The notes under the pieces were generated by a model, which did not search any database, had not been told where the DNA came from, and saw only the letters and a list, made by a program, of their open reading frames with translations. A stretch of DNA of 13,957 nucleotides. Origin: an uncultured Microbacterium sp. (GTDB taxonomy: Bacteria; Actinomycetota; Actinomycetes; Actinomycetales; Microbacteriaceae). The stretch spans positions 1 through 13,957 of the forward strand of contig CALKHM010000055.1 in assembly GCA_937988695.1 (NCBI GenBank). Reading direction: 5' to 3'. The stretch's first letter is position 1, and every line of letters begins with the position of its first letter. The position numbers and the translations under genes are program-made. Shown here piece after piece: positions 13,700 to 13,957 of this stretch.

Positions 13700-13957
13700 T
13701 CACGCGGCGGCGATCTCCACCAGCACGCGCGACGCCCCACGCAGGTCGCGGGCACCACCGCGCCAGAGCGCGGTCAGCGGACGCGTGATCGGCTGCCCGG
13801 CGATCTCGACCCGCCGCACGCGGCCGAGCTTCACGTCGTCGGCGACGGCGAGCTCGCTGAGCACGGCGGGCGCGATGCCGCCGGTCACGGCCGAGAGCAC
13901 CGCAACGGTCGTGCCGAGCTCGAGGGCGGGCTCGGCCGGTGCGCGGTCGAGTCGGCC
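13700..13957 (-). CDS. LysR-family transcriptional regulator, C-terminal part only
   Basis: The last 85 codons of a gene whose 5' end lies beyond the right edge; the frame stays open to position 13957. The segment LELGTTVAVLSAVTGGIAPAVLSELAVADDVKLGRVRRVEI followed by RPLTALWRG and a final helix (ASRVLVEIAAA) matches the end of the LysR effector-binding domain, with its G-S/T-T-x-A-V-x-x-A-V-x-x-G-I-x-P-A-V-L-S pattern. The DNA-binding half is not in the window, so target and effector are unknown. It converges with the plus-strand dehydrogenase and is not obviously part of the polyol system. A start inside the window would give only about 66 residues and is not meaningful. Confidence 0.75.
   Translation of the reverse strand, partial: GRLDRAPAEPALELGTTVAVLSAVTGGIAPAVLSELAVADDVKLGRVRRVEIAGQPITRPLTALWRGGARDLRGASRVLVEIAAA

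Overview
The window comes from a very GC-rich genome. Codon third positions are almost all G or C, starts are ATG or GTG preceded by GGAG/AAGGAG-type ribosome binding sites, and genes are tightly packed. Together with the protein types this suggests a high-GC Gram-positive actinobacterium, most likely Microbacteriaceae such as Microbacterium. That placement is inference, since no 16S or other marker gene is present.

Layout. Positions 1-292 are non-coding: a 33-bp tandem repeat (1-118), GC-rich low-complexity sequence, then a compact cluster of repeated and inverted sequence (230-308). On the minus strand follow an FAD-dependent monooxygenase-like gene (293-1558) and mannose-6-phosphate isomerase manA (1616-2761). 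From 2837 to 12246, all on the minus strand, lies one long operon-like block. In transcription order it holds a zinc alcohol dehydrogenase, a DUF2291 membrane-anchored protein, a double-NBD sugar ABC ATPase, a RbsC-type permease, a lipoprotein sugar-binding protein, a DhaK-DhaL fusion kinase, an RpiB-type isomerase, a triosephosphate-isomerase-like isomerase and a DeoR-family regulator. Several junctions overlap or are separated by only 1-4 nt. A second, polyol/sorbitol-type dehydrogenase (12480-13514) runs divergently on the plus strand. The 233-bp divergent gap is unusually AT-rich in its middle and holds a 21-bp near-perfect palindrome, the best operator candidate. At the right edge is the 3' part of a LysR-type regulator on the minus strand.

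How the genes fit together. A DAK-type kinase, an RpiB-type isomerase, a TIM-like isomerase and a DeoR regulator form the signature of four-carbon polyol (erythritol/threitol) catabolism. That pathway was characterised as LerK/LerI/DerI in Mycobacterium smegmatis, and as EryH/EryI beside a DeoR gene in Brucella. The proposed route is: ABC uptake of a tetritol; oxidation to L-erythrulose by one of the dehydrogenases; phosphorylation to L-erythrulose-1-phosphate; conversion to D-erythrulose-4-phosphate (TIM-like); and conversion to D-erythrose-4-phosphate (RpiB-like), which enters the pentose phosphate pathway. Substrate and dehydrogenase assignments are inference. From memory, the two medium-chain dehydrogenases here do not resemble the M. 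smegmatis erythritol/L-threitol dehydrogenase, so the oxidation step and the true substrate are the open and most interesting part of the locus.
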